The notes under the pieces: model-generated | What the model saw: the letters and a program-made list of their open reading frames with translations, nothing else | Told to the model about the DNA's origin: nothing | The model's database searches: none | Part shown: piece by piece, positions 13,901 through 28,900 of the stretch | How positions within the stretch are numbered: the stretch's first letter is position 1 | Layout of the letters: each line of letters starts with the position of its first letter | Assembly (NCBI RefSeq): GCF_032854445.1 | Contig: NC_088300.1 | Span: forward strand, 65,076,984-65,136,983 | Reading direction: 5' to 3' | Length of the DNA: 60,000 nt | Source: Liolophura sinensis | Lineage: Eukaryota > Mollusca > Polyplacophora > Chitonida > Chitonidae | Translations under genes and position numbers: made by a program

Positions 13901-16900
13901 CTCATCCATAACTCTTTCAAAAGTATCCGTCTGCTATTAAACAGAGCATACATGTATGACATGTCAGTCGCAGCAGACATGGTTTGTACTTTCAAATACA
14001 TGCACAAACCTACCTAGTTCTTCTAAAATTTAGGACAGATATCAGTAGTGTTGAAAGTAGAATATTTCAGTTCTTTACCAGTCTTTTGGATAAGTAAAGT
14101 TATAAGTATGTTGTTCAGTAGATGGTTTAACCAAGTGTGGAAAAAGAAACTCAATTATATTCTTGAAGAATTACATATATACTGGCTCAAGAGCAGACCA
14201 GGTGAGTGAATGTCATTTCTGTTTAAAACTATGTTTTTTACAGACATGGAATATGCAGCCTTGAACTTGGCAGGGCAAATTACAAACAATATGTTCTCCT
14301 ATGCATGAGTTTTTTTTTTGGGGGGGGGGGCATTTCCACTGGTTTTTCTCATTTCCTATAGAAATATTGTCATATCTGGATTCAGCACACAAAGTTGTCA
14401 TAACCTGTAAACCCTATCTTGGAACCTACAGTTGTTAATACCTTGGTGGATGTGTTTGTAGTGGCATCATACCCCTTCAAAGAGCCATGGTAGACGGCCT
14501 TACACGACAGCTTGTATCCCTGAGTCACCAGTACCTCCCCGTGGGTCGTGACGCCATTTGGATATCGCTGACTCGCCTCTGCTTGAAGCTGTGGCCCAGC
14601 TGCCTTCAACAAGGAGTTTGACACAGCTCCATTCTTAAGCGCCAAGTCTTTGCCAGTGGAATTCACCAAAACATCCACCTGGAGAGTCAAGAAGTACACA
14701 TGCAAAAATGTCTTTTCTTTAGTAGTCTCTCTACTTTACCTGCTTAAACTTTTAAATCTCATTAGATCAGGGTGGACTGTCTTCACACAGAGGACTCGTC
14801 ATCAGTTTTATGATGTAATATTACTTAAATCATTTAAAATTATTATTTATTATGTAATCAGATTCCAATACACACTGGTCATTTCAAACTCATATCAAAG
14901 TAAGTAGTCAGTTTCACAGACAAAAATTTACAGGCCTGGCAGAATGTGTTCAGTTCCTCATTTGTCACATGTGTAGTCACAGAGTTTTATCTCTTAGCAC
15001 CCAGATGAAGCCGAGTATTTTGCTAGTAAATAAATATAACATTTCACTACTAGTGATTAATACTGATATTTTACACATGATGTTTTCATTAATTCCCTTA
15101 ATGCTGGAGTGCATTGTTACATGCAGTAGGACTAAATCACACTTACAATGTTATGTAAATGTATAGATATAATTCCTGCATTCCTAACACCTATACTCGG
15201 TATATATGTATTTATAACACAACCTTGTATTCGTGACAATGTGAACTCCACAGCATTTTGTTTTTAACAATTTAAAGGGATATGCTTAAAGGCATAGAAA
15301 ATTGTCACTGAGTGCTAATGGGCTAAGAGAAAGATGGGCAAGTCCACACTATGCCTGGCCAAAGTTGAATTTTATCAATGCCATATTAGTTCATGACTAC
15401 GAGAGTAAACCCTTACAGTCATGAGGCATACACCTCAGTTTGAGGTATAGACGAGGTGTATATAGAGTGTACGCCTCATATACACCTTAGTGTGAGGTAC
15501 AGATGAGGTGTACACCCCATCTATACATGTACTACCTGAGGTGTACTGTACCTCAAGTACACCCAAGCCATATGCCTATATCTCAGATGTACCTCAGGAA
15601 CTTAAAAAAAAAATCAACACTTATTACACATTTCAAACTTTGAAAGTTAAAAGAGATGAATGATGTACCTCAGGTACACCTAAGAAACTAGGTTTTTGAG
15701 TGGTTTTTGAATATAAGACAATGGACCTCAAATACACCTCAGCAACTTGAAAAAAAATCAAAACTTAGAAGATGTACCTCAGGTACACCTTAGGAACTTT
15801 GAGAGTTTTTGATTATAATTTAGTGGTCATGTACCTCAGATAAGCCTCAGCAACTTTTTTCAAACAATTAAGAGATCAGATTTAGACATTTTACTTACAA
15901 AATGGCCAGTACAAAATTACAAATGTTTTTGTGGAAAAGAAAAAATGTTTATTAAATAAATATAAGCCTTTGTCTCAGCCTATGCTGACTTGTCATTCAG
16001 TGTGCAAATACTGATTAATCAAAGGGTACGATTATATTTGACCCTGATTATTCCAAGATGGCTGCCCTGAAAAATGTGCATATATATTCGAGGCTTTGGC
16101 AAAACAACCCGATTATGTAATGATTGATGCAGCCAGGGACAGAATTCGTAACATGTTTGGGCACATGCATGAACAGTTCTAAAGGGCATAAAAAGGAGTT
16201 GCACTAAATTCTGATCAACCAGCTAGAAACCCAGATATAAATGAATATCACTGTTGTTGTAAGTCAGAGGAGATTTGCAGATACTGTAAACAAAGATCAG
16301 CATGCACAAACTTAATTAAATTTATCTATAATTTATACAGCCAATATTTAGTGTTTTGAACTTGTTTTCGATGAAAATAAAAGTGAAAACAGTGTACATC
16401 CACCCTGCCTATAGTCATGTACCTCAGTTATACATCAGAGATACCTCATGCATCATAATTTTTACCTAATATTTACAGGCTGCACTTCCAGGTGAGGTGA
16501 ACTATAGGTGTACTTGAGGAACTAGCTTGCATAATTGGCATAATTGCATATACTTTAAACACACATCACTTCAGATATGCTACACCTCAGATGTTCCTCA
16601 AGTGTACCTCCAGTACACCTCCAGTATAAGGGTAAGGGAAACCAAGAAATCCTATTTACATTGCCAGCCAATCAGTATCAATCCTTTACAAATTGTCACC
16701 GACAGCAGACTGTCCATCAATAAAACAATGACATGCTGAACTCACTGTTTGTTTTGCAAGTTCTCCCTTGACCAGAGGAATTTTCATGCCTGAGCGAGTT
16801 TTAACATCACCGCTGGTGGGATCCCTGACAGGATTTTGGGACTGAGCTGAAACAGTCAACCACTGGATAATTAACATTGTGCAAGTTTTCACTAAACTGT

Positions 16901-19900
16901 TTGAAATCATTTATTTTCACACCAGTCAGTGACAGTGATGACACTAAACTCTATGTGACCTCACCTTGGGAAGACATTTCAACCCAATAAGTTCAGACTG
17001 CAGGCGTGCATATTATTTGTATATGTTACGTCAAAAAATCAAGTATTCGGCCTATTGCCAAAAACACTTGTCTGCAGTCACCCCACCTAATGATATATCG
17101 TTACACACGTCCTGGAATGAACTAGCATGACACGGTCGACCGGGCAATTCCTTGCACCCAGCCAAATATCCATTATGCACCAGTTTTCTTTGTGCCTTGG
17201 TTAATATAAGCAAGCTCACAATTACATGTACAAGCTTTCTGCCCACGATGCACATGCATGCTTCAACAACCTGGCATAGCACCTGTCAGCTGATCAGGTT
17301 AGATCTTCATCTCACAAGTCCTACTACATGTTACTTGTAGCTGTGTATTTGGCGTTTAATGTCACTTTAAATAGAAATATCCTTGAAGGAAGTTGGTCTC
17401 AGTGCTAACATATTCATCATGCTGCCTTGCAGGAAATGCCATTCCAGAAAAGCCCATCATGACCCAATTGCAGTAGATTCACATTACTCTGGGTGTCAAG
17501 GAAGACTGGTTGCCAATTTCAAGGTCTTTGATACATGTATCAACAGACCTGTGTAACAGACATTGTACTAATAACCCTCAGTCATTAGTACTGATCTGAA
17601 ATGTTAGCAACAAGAATACAGGACTCAAATTGTCTTTTGGTTCAGTCAAAACTTACCCACAGTAGTGTTTTTCCAAGTTAGATTCCGTTTGGCAGGGACT
17701 GGCTTATCGCCAAACATCTGGACTTTCTCACTTCCACAGTTCTTCACAAGAGCAGTAACGAATTCCATCACAGTCCTGTCTCCAACATCTATCAAATGCA
17801 CCTCTCCAACACTGCTTTTTGGCTCCTCCTTAAAGAAGTCTAATATAGACTTCACAATAATGTTAACAGCAGGAGCCAGTGGGTAGCCAAACACCCCTGT
17901 GCTCAGAGCTGGAATGGAAATGGATCTTAATCCTTTCTCGGAAGCAGCATCCAAGCTCTCAAACACAGCCTCCCCCAACAGGTCCTCTTCTGTCTGCTGT
18001 CCTCCTCTCCAAATAGGCCCCACAGCGTGAATAACTGCTTTACATGGCAGGTTCCCCGATCCAGTCATTGCAACATTGCCCTCCAGAAGTTTCCCATGTT
18101 CACTGATATACACATCTGACTCGGCTTGTATCGAAGGACCACCTGAGAGAAGGATATTTACTGAATTATATATTGAAAACCTGATTGGTGTTTTACGCTG
18201 TACTCAAGAATATTTCACTTATACGACGGTGGAAAGAAACTGGGCATAGCCTGGGGGAAGTCCACAACCATCTGCAGGTTCCTGGCATGTATGGCAAGAT
18301 AAGGATAAAGTCAAAAGTAAATACATGAAAACTGCATGTAGTTGACAATAGCTTACGACCAAAAAAATAATGGGAAGGCGGCGTATTTTTTAATCCCGTT
18401 AAATAGCAGTATTGTGAATCAGGACCTCGAGCCATTATTGAATCAAAAAATTATGGCAGTACAACGTTTAGAATGATATGATGTTGTAGTTTCTACAGTA
18501 ACGTTCTGTTTTCATGAGCTGGGAAGGAAACATCAATACCAAACAGGCACAACAAAACACAACAGCTTATGCACCCTTTGGCACCATCAGTATCATTTTC
18601 CTTATCTTACATATAAGTAGTTAAAAAAACTACAGCTTGTAATATTTGTTTGATTGCTGTCTTACACAATATTCAAGAGTATTTAACAAAATATGCTGGC
18701 GGACATCATCACGGTGGGAGAAAACTGAACAGAGCCTTGAGAAAACCATGACCATCTGTAGGTTGCTGACAGACTTTCTCACATACAACTAGCGAGGAAA
18801 CCAGCAAGAGCTGGGCTAGAACTCATAGAAAGCACACTAGTGAGAGGTTTCTGGGTGGTTTCATCATGCCATACTGGCATGCCAACCACTAGGCCATGGA
18901 GGCCCCAGCTGGCAATATCATCGCCATCTAATTATTAATAATGTTATTGTTAGAACTATGCTTACCTTTTCTGAGAATGGCTGCTGCTAGTCCTCCTATA
19001 TGCTGTAGGCGATCATTAGCAGCATTTACCATGGCATCTACCCTATACTTAGTCATGTCCCCTTTCACCACCATGATAGTTCTGTTACCTGGTAGAGAGA
19101 CAGATGCCTTGATGGTGTGTTTGTCAGAACTCTGCTTGGATACCATGACAAACTCCTCTTCAGCCATGGAGGCATCTTGTTTAGAAGATTCACAAATGAC
19201 AACCTGATGCTTTAACTCAACAGTGCTGAGAAATTCCATTCCCTTTTCAGATATGAGGTACTTTGGGTAACCTGGTTTGTCTACATGATAGCGTTTGGAG
19301 GTCACTTTTCCTGTCATTTCCTCCAGTTTCACTTTCGCTTGACGAATGCCCAATTCACTTCCTTTGACTTGCAATCCTGATCCTTTGTCGTGTGTTTTCA
19401 CTTCTATAGATACTGAAAACTGCTGAAGCTGTGCTTCCAAGGACTTGATCTCTTCTCGCTTGTACCTGTCTACAAACCGTGCTGTACCAGAGTCTAACTG
19501 ACATAACTCAGAGATGATGGTGTTTTCCTTAAGAAAACCCTGGACAACCTCTTGGGCCTCTCCCATCAAATCACTGGTGGTGACAATGTTGACTTGAGTG
19601 TTGTCTGATTTCAGGATAATCTGGATTAGCCCGGGGTGCATTTCCTTTAATTGATTCACCATGTTGTGCCAAGGCTGAGAAGACAGGAGTGGGCTGGACT
19701 CTTCTTTAATGTTTATCTCTGCTTCTGTCAGATTAGTCTTAATTAGCTGTGTTCCTTCTACCAAGTGTTTGTCAGTGGCGGCAAAGACTGTGACATGGGT
19801 TTCCTGTAAGTCCCAAACTGCCTTCACACTCTTTTCCCTCAATTTTTCAGCCAAGAACTTCTTGACTCCACCAGATTTCATGAACTCACAAATACAGGGT

Positions 19901-22900
19901 GACAAATCTAGCTTAAATGACTTCTTTGAGTGCAGCAGCTCATACATCGTAACCTTTGCAAGATCTATATCAGTCGGCAAGCCAACAAACTCAATCTGAT
20001 TTTGCTGAAAGCACAACTTTATCTCGACTGTTTGTACGGTTTCTTTCAACCTTTGAATTTTCAAGTAAAGTAACTCAAAGTGTTTCAAATCTTTCACTTC
20101 TTTTATTGACTTTTTCTGGCGCTCAATCTCTCCTTCAATACCTTTCTTAAGTGTTTCTACATCTTGTACACACTTTTCCACCATCTGCCGATGTCCTACA
20201 ACAACAATAGTGCTGCTTTGGTCATTGGGGATAATAAGTCCCCCTGCTTTCAAGTCAAACTGTGGCGATTTTAAACGCTCAATTATCTGAGGCCATGTTT
20301 CCTGCAAGCAATCCACTTTTTGAACCTGAAACACTTTCATAAATTCTGCAACAGCATGGCTCACAGTTTCCTTCCATCTTGCGATCTGTTGTCGGTTTTT
20401 CTCCTTTTTTTCAAGGCTGCAACGTACTAGGATTCCTTCCTTTGGGCCTCCCCTCCAGTCAACTTCAGCACCCAAGGGCAGAAGTTCCTGTTCTAGAGCT
20501 TGCTGGTTTGGTCCACAAGTTAAAATGAATTCTAAGACATGGGGGTTAAGGGGCACCTCTATTGGTTTGGGTATAATTATGGGCAATGCTGTTCCATCCA
20601 ACGACACCAGCCCAAGACAGTCGTAGTGTACACATACTGACAGCTTTTGTTCTTCTAATACATGGCTGTTCTGAAGCACCTGGTTCAAATCTGCAACAAG
20701 ATAGAGGAAAATATTTATTTATTTTATTTCAGTTTTATGCCATACTCAAGAATTTTCCCTCATACAACAATGGCCACCATTATGGTGGGAGGAAAGGAGG
20801 TACAATCTGGGGAAATCACAACCATCTGCACATTGCCGCCAGACCTTTCCACTTATGACCAGAGAGGAAGCAAGAGACTTTATGCACAGTGGCCCCATTA
20901 ATAAGAGGCTCCCAGGTCACTGTGCTGTGCTAGCACACTAAGAAGAAATGGCACATGTAAATTTATCATCTCAATTCATGAATTTCCTGTGAACATGTTC
21001 AGAGATACATGTATGGTGGTAAAGAGGTGGACAGACAGGCAGTCAGACAGACAGGGCCATGATAGTACTCCTTAGACCTAAGTGGTCGCGACTGGCCCGG
21101 ATAGCACAGTTGGTAGAGCGTCCGCTTCGGGACTGGTAGATCCAGGATCAATCCTTGATCGAGTCACACCTAAGACTTTAAAAGAGGAAGTTGTAACTTG
21201 GCGTTCAGCATGAAGGGGATAGTGCAACGACTGGTTGACCCGTATCAGTATAATGGCTCGGGCGGGGCGGCTTACTTGCCTTCAGTAAGTCATCTCAGTG
21301 AAGTAGCACTAAATAAAAGAGCGGTGGAAATCCACCCTACATGCACCCTAATGATTCCTTTGTCGTCATATGACTGAAAAATTGTTGAGTACGCCGTTAA
21401 ACCCCAAGCACTCACTCACTCACCCTAAGTGGCCGAGGAGTATAACTCAAATCTGATCAAATTTGATACACTAGTTCAGGAGATATCTTGCAGATAAAAT
21501 GTAGCCAATCAAAAAAACAAATACAGGTTCTAAACTCTTAACCAGTTATTATTGAGAATTGCTAGAACAAGACAGAGTATGCACAAAAATCTAATCAGAT
21601 ACTACGGTTTATGGTGTTTTTATTACAATAAATTTGATTAAATTGTGCCCAGTAGTTCTAAGACTATCTGTCTGACAAGCTGGGGTCACAGAATCTGGCA
21701 CAAATATATAATGTCTACTCCAAATGAAAGTTTGGGCCAACTTAGGGGGCGACATAATAATTCAAGTGAATTAGAAAATGTGCAACCTAAATAACATGTA
21801 ACTAACAAGAGTTTCGCTTGAAATGTATAAAAGAATAGCAGGGGAGTCTGAGGGGAATCTTCATAGGTGTTTAAGACAGATATTAGGTTACGAAGCAAGC
21901 GGGCAAATGTGAGTTGCAGCACATTGTCATCTGTGTATGTATGTATCCACCAAAAATTAAAGAAGAAGAAAATTTAAATTTCAATCAAATACCACTGAAA
22001 AGAATATGCTTTTCCTCGCAGAACCATGCCGTAAAAAAAATTCTTATATGTACTTCAATCCATATCTATTTATGTAGTACATGTATATATTGGGAAACTG
22101 GTGATTGGACCTGCCATACAGCAGATAGATAAGAAAAAAAATTTGGTGATCAGACATTAAGAAAATCTAATCCACTAGTATCACGTTTCCGTTGACGTTG
22201 TGACATGATGGTGGTACATGCCCTGCAGTAATGTGGGGCTTCTCTATGTATACAAGACAGATGTCCGCCGCGACACATCCTGATCTGTGTATGTATGTAC
22301 CAAAAAATAAAACTTTACGCAGAAAACAGTTGGAGTTATAGCCCACACACGAAATCATATGTACTTATATGCTTTATATATGGAAAATGGTTCTCTGGTT
22401 ACCACAACAACTGTGAAAATGGACCAATGTCAGTTTTGACACATATTGTCATCTGTGTATCTATATATCCACCAAAAATGAAAACTCTACGTGGAAAACT
22501 GTTGGAGTTACAGTCTCAACACACGGACAGACGGACAAAGTTGCTACGGCATAACCTAATGGCAGGGGCATATAAAAACTGGTGTTATCTGATTATAAAT
22601 ACGGCATCTTCCTTGAGAAATAGACAAAAACAAAATCAACATCAGAATACCGGCAACCCCCCAGGCCTTAAAACTACTGTAAATGAATATGAGCATTGAA
22701 GTATGATTTTAAGCCAAGTGAATCTATTACCATTAATTTATACAGTATAAACAAGGTTGCATCCAAGCCCCAACCTGACTAGGGCTGCTTGCTCAAAGAA
22801 ACTGTAGCTACAATTGATCGTAAACTTTACAACTGAGTTTATACCACTTATTGCAAAAACAAGTTATGCTGCTTGCACAAAGAAATTTTTAAGGTGATTG

Positions 22901-25900
22901 TAACCTTACTGAGTTACAACTGCGATCGTACGGTAATTTTGACTTGTGCAAAATGATGGTGTTTATAAATGAACAATGTACTTTTCCTTGCCCACACTTT
23001 CAAAGGAGTTTTAATATATCATAGTAATTCAACAGCTTACAACAACATGTGGAAACACTCTTGTACTATCTTTCTGAGACAATTAAACTGAACATCTTTG
23101 CGAAGTGAGTCGAAAACTACTAATGGCAGGAGGAATCATACAGTCCTCTGCTTCATACAGCTCGTCGCACAGGCTACTGTTTTAAAACAAACAAGATACT
23201 TAATAACTTCTGCATTACGGGAGTGAAATCTCTTCTTTTCACTTGGTTTTATTTTGGGATATATAAGCCTCGTCCTTTGGCATTTTCTTGTTGTGGGTGT
23301 GGCTGAATTAGCACGTCTCATACGACTACGATCGAGTCCTCCATAATCGAAGGGTGTTTTTTCATCAGATCTGGTCCATATTTTCTCAATCAGTGGCTTT
23401 TTTAGGCCATGAGTGTAATTTTACAGTATTCTTCATTGTGTTACTGCTATCACAAGACACACATGGGCATGGAATAATATCGCAATTAGTTGTAAAAGTA
23501 TAGCGATTGTCCCCTTTGGTAAGTTTAATATACATAGAGAAGCTCCACATTACTGCAGGGCATGTACCACGATCATGTCACGTCAATGGAAACGTGATAC
23601 TAGTGGATTAGATTTCCTAATGTCTGATCACCAAATTCTACCATTTTTTTTCTTCTTATCTATCTGCTGTATGGCAGGTCCAGAGCTGGAAATCTAGTAC
23701 TCTGACTTTAATGTTCGGGCAACTGATAATATTTCCAACAGGGTCGGCCCTGTTTTATTTTTTGATTTTGAGTTACAATCACAGCTGACAATCCAATCAT
23801 GCTAGAGTGTTGATTGTAGTATCAGCTAATGCTTACTATCCCCTTGTGCAAGCAGCCCCACAAATGTCTCATTTAGTCTGCAGCACTACATAACACTTTA
23901 TAACCTTGCGTGTAGGTATCTGGTACTATTTCTAAAGAGAGTATTTTTTCTGTTGTGTACAGAATATATCATTTCAATTGCTGAAACTGTCTCGCCCTCT
24001 GCATCTATACATCCTCTGTATCAGTTTAGAGCATAAACCTGATATACCATACAAGAAATACTATAAATCCCCTACAATTCCCCTTGCTGGAAAGGTGCAT
24101 ACTTAAGAGTCAAATGAAAGTCATACAATTTTACCCTTGGTGCTTACATTCTACCTGAAGGATGTAATCATACTATATTATGCACCAGAACTCTCAGAAT
24201 CAGACAAAAAGAGTACGTTGGTAACTGATTAAATTTTAGGTCATACAAAGAGAGTGTCAAATACCAAAACTGCTTTCATATTATAAACCTGTTTTACCTG
24301 TGTGGTTGTTAAAGTGAACCAATGCATAGGCTTCCTCCTTGAAGAGCTCCACATCCTGAACTGGGCCTCCATGGCTTCTCTTCTCGCTTTCAAAGTAGAG
24401 CTGCAAGGTATCTTTGGTAATTTTTGGATGCAGATTGGTTACCCGGATGGAGTTACTGATGGGTACTCCTGATACAGAGAGATAACACTTTTCCAGAGGT
24501 CGTTCTTTACATGATTGCTGGAATTTGGCCAAGTCTGGAATAAAAACATTGTTGCGAACGTGCAGTGTTCCATTTCATGGAAACAAGAAAAGCATGGTTT
24601 ACTATTTCGAAAAACAAAACACTAATCAAATGTGAATTTGAGTTTATGTTACCATCATTATTTGTCTTACAGATTATTAGTCTAATATCCCAACGCTTAC
24701 ATACTTGTATCAAGTGGAGCACTTTTGGCATTTAACCTACTGTGAATGAATAAATGTGACAAATTTTTCTTCTGGTATGTTGTGATTGATACGTAAGGAA
24801 AAGTTAAAATTTTTAACAGTAAGAACAGCAACAACAATTTAGTATCATACAATGTATATAATAAATGCAATGTTAAACTGGTTTAAGGTTCAGTACACTA
24901 CTGTTACTAAGAAGCAAGACAGTGTGGCCGCCGTGGCCAAGGGGGTCAGCACACCAATGTTGTACAATGACCCAGGAGCCTCCCATCGATGCGGTCACTG
25001 TGAGTTCAAGTCCAGCTCATGTTAACTTCCTCTCTGGCAGTACAAGGAAAGGTCCCCCCGCAACCTTCAAATGACTGTGGGTTTCCACTACGCTCTGCCC
25101 ACCTTCCTCCCAACATAGTGCTGGCCGCCGTCATATAAGTGAAATATTCTTGAGTATGGCGTAAAACACCAATCAAATCAACAAATAAATACATAACTAA
25201 CAAGATAGTTCTTTCAAACAAGCATGAAAAGAATTTTTTTGCTGTGGAACAAATAAATTTACGTGTCTTTCCTAAAATATTGTAATGATCAGCAAATCAG
25301 TTTCTAATCAAAAAGAATACACACAAACACTAAAACTGAGCTGAATATTGTGTGCAAAGTTTTTAATGTTGTAGCATACAGGCATATAATGACCATGTAC
25401 TTTTGTTTATCTCACATACATGTATGACCTGTCCTGTGCTTCAAACTATGGAAATGCATCCCTTTTCACATAAAACAAGCCCTTTCCCTATCAAGCTTTC
25501 AATCAAGCTAATTAAAATTACAGTTACTGGACAATTACTGAAATGTACATACATGTACTTATATGAGCTTTCACAGTATCAACCATCTAGATAAAATCCC
25601 ATCTCTTAACTTTATTTGTTCAGAATCTAAATGTGAAATGTTTAAACCTAAAATGTATATGAAATTTTGTGCTTTTTTGTGCTTTGTTTTTTGTGACATT
25701 TATACTTAGATGTGTTGTTATTATTATAGATATTATTATTCGTAAGGTTACATCCCCGTAACACACTTACACACATGTGCATTGTTTGAAAAATAAAGGT
25801 ATTATTATTATATGTGTACTGGCGGACAACTAGAAACAACCAACTGACTTTGGCTTATTCTGGCTGCCAGTCATGCCACTCACCAACACTTTCTCTAAAC

Positions 25901-28900
25901 AGCAACATGTAGGTACCAGCTTTCTCCCCCTGCACAATTCTCATTGGTTCCTGTCCACAACATCTCTCAATGTACATGATAAGACACTCGTAAGTTGTGT
26001 TATGGCTCACTCCCTGTATGAACACTTTGGTTGGGTCCATTGGTACAGGACGTGGTGGGTCATGAGGCGTGACTTGTAACTTCACACCATCTACCACATG
26101 ATCATTCCTTGACAGCACAGATTTCACCACTGAAACATACATGTTATGAAATATGACGTTAATGCTGTTACAATGCACTAGTAATAGTGATATTTGAATA
26201 TTTTGCCTTCAGTATGTGAGAAATATTTCATGCAATTACACTTAGAACTTAGATGGTATACTGATCCATTTGTTCACAGGCTACATGCTGATTAGCCTTG
26301 GATCCCCTGACTGAAAAACTACATGTGATGTGTAGCATCTTCTGTGACTGGCTGTGCGCAATACATTTTTATTGGACATCAATTCTGAAATCAGGTCATT
26401 TCATTGGCTGAAAAGGCAGCCTTTTGATTGGACTAACCACATGACTCTTTGGTGGTATAAATAATGTTCAACACCTTGAATTTTTTTAAGTTCTTTGTTA
26501 TTCAATGCTATACTGGAGAATTTATCACTTCTATGAAGGCGGACAGTTGCATTGGTGGAGAAAACTGGAGTGCATGGTGAACACCACAGACTGGCAAGCT
26601 ACTGCCAAATTTTCCCGCACTGATGTACAGATCTGCACACTATATTGGTGGAAGAAGTGGATGACAGACTGCACAAACGGCTTATAAATCACCAAGGCCC
26701 CATGGATTTTGAGAGCAGTGTAAAACTTTGGGGCTTTAATGGTCAGAGCTAGTGGACTTACGTCAAGAACCAAATTCATTATTTGTAACCCATTAGGGAG
26801 TTTTCAATGTACACATATCAGACAAAAAATCAGTGGATAATCATGATAAGTACATTAAACCTGGACCTAGCTACAAACTGTTCCCAGCCATATACCCTTT
26901 TACCCCACTTTCCATGCATTTCATGTAGACCAAGCTGGTTGACTGTATATCTGTTCCAGACACTTTATCAAAGACTCTGAATCCCTTTTGATTAAGCCGT
27001 ATTCACAGCTAAATTGACCAGCTGAATGAAAATGGGATAAGTTGTTACAGATATTTTTTAAGCTAATTAGGTTCACGTGATGTGATTTGTCAAATTCTAC
27101 ATGACAAATTGAATAGCATTTGTCTTATTTCCATTTGACTAATCAAATTCGATAGCTTATCATATACCATAGCTTACCTTGCGGGTCATGGAACTTGATA
27201 AGCATTGTTCCGTCATCTTCCTTGGACACATCTGACACATTTCCACCTCCAGATCGACGCGTGTTTTCAAAGTAGAGTTGTACAATCTCAGCTGAAACCT
27301 TATTACTAAGCCCAGATACCTGAATGGTGTCTGTCAAATTTGCTGACTTTCGCTCTGTTTTGTGTGAGCTATTGGTCTTTGGCGTGCATGCTGATATTGA
27401 CAATGTTTTACCTCCCATCTTTATTCCACCAGACTTTCCATATTCAAGAACTCTTTCAGCAACTAAATTGTCAAATTTAAAGAACAAAAAAAGGTTTTTA
27501 ATAATACATGCAATAATCACTGTTATGTTCACCCACACAATTGTATTTGATTATGAAAAATGATAATCAAAATAAATTTTCATGCAACTTTTACATGCAC
27601 CATTAAAATTGACACAAGATAACCTACCAGTACTGAATGGGACTCGGCAGATATCTTATAATGTGTACTCCACTATTTTGTAAGCTGATCTACAGCACAT
27701 TCACAAAGCTATATCATAATAAATTCATTAATTAATATACGATATCCTAGAGGGACACCTACTGAAATCATTCGGATTATCAGGGGTCCACACTATCCTG
27801 GTGGTACACCTTTCGAAATTGGTCGGAATATTATCATTATTCTTAGTCAGCTTGTAAAATTGCAACATTTCCCAAACTCGTAAAAGTAGAAAAACTTTTG
27901 AAGTTTGATATTTATTTATTTATTTGATTGGTGTTTAATGCCGTACTCAAGAATATTTCACTTATACGACAGCGGTCAGCATTATGGTGGGTGGAAACCG
28001 AGTCTGGGGAAACCCACGACCATCCACAGGTTGCTGGCGGACCTTCCCAATTACGGCCAGAGAGTAAGCCAGCATGAGCTGGACTTGAACTCAGAGCGAC
28101 CGCATTGGTGAGAGACTCCTGGGTCATTACGCTGCGCTAGCGCGCTAACCAACTGAGCCACGGAGGCCTCCTGGAGGTTTAATAATGAACATATGAAGCA
28201 ACTTTTGACATTTTGTGATGTTTGACGATCTTCTCCAGAACGGATGAAGCTATCAGCATGAAATTTTCGTTTTCAGTTTTTAAGTGGATGGCTCCACAAA
28301 AATTCAAAAAATCTGAGTTTGATTTGCAAATAAAGCAGTAACTGACCAATAAAATTAGCTCAAAAGTAAGTCAACTTTAAATTGCATAATTGCATCGAAC
28401 AAAAACATTTCTGAGAATACCTTGACCTTGAGATTATGCATGTCAAAGAATTCAAGGTTGTAGTTTTCACGTAATTACTAAAAAAAACCTTCCAGATATC
28501 GTTTCATTTTTCTTCAAAATCTAATATGGAAGCTTTATGCAAAACTACATGAACCTGTCACTGCAGTTTACGATGGGAACGGGAATCAACTTTGCAACAA
28601 TGTTTTGTTTGTTTTCTTTTGATCTGTGTTTTGTTCTCAGCTATCAGAAGAAGTTTAAAGCTCGTTCTTATTGCTACCATACACTATATGCAGAGCATAC
28701 AAAGCCAATCCCCAGAATTGCTGTCCACATATACATGTATTCCAGCACTGTTATCTGAGAGCAATGTTCATTTTCTTAACATATGACCCCAATTGACATT
28801 GTATCTAGTTGCCTGTGGTTCAAATCCAGTTAATTCCTGCCAGCTATGCTGCCAGCTTCCCATTAGGTTTTAAATGTTTTAGTATTAACTGTCCTCTGTA

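Noticed and set aside
15420-16640. CRISPR-like repeat array
   Set aside because: Repeats are degenerate, palindromic, irregularly spaced and in both orientations within a eukaryotic intron; it is a minisatellite.
21089-21160. tRNA-like sequence with A and B boxes
   Set aside because: It is the head of a SINE B: it is followed by the SINE body and flanked by target duplications, with no cloverleaf end. Not a tRNA gene.
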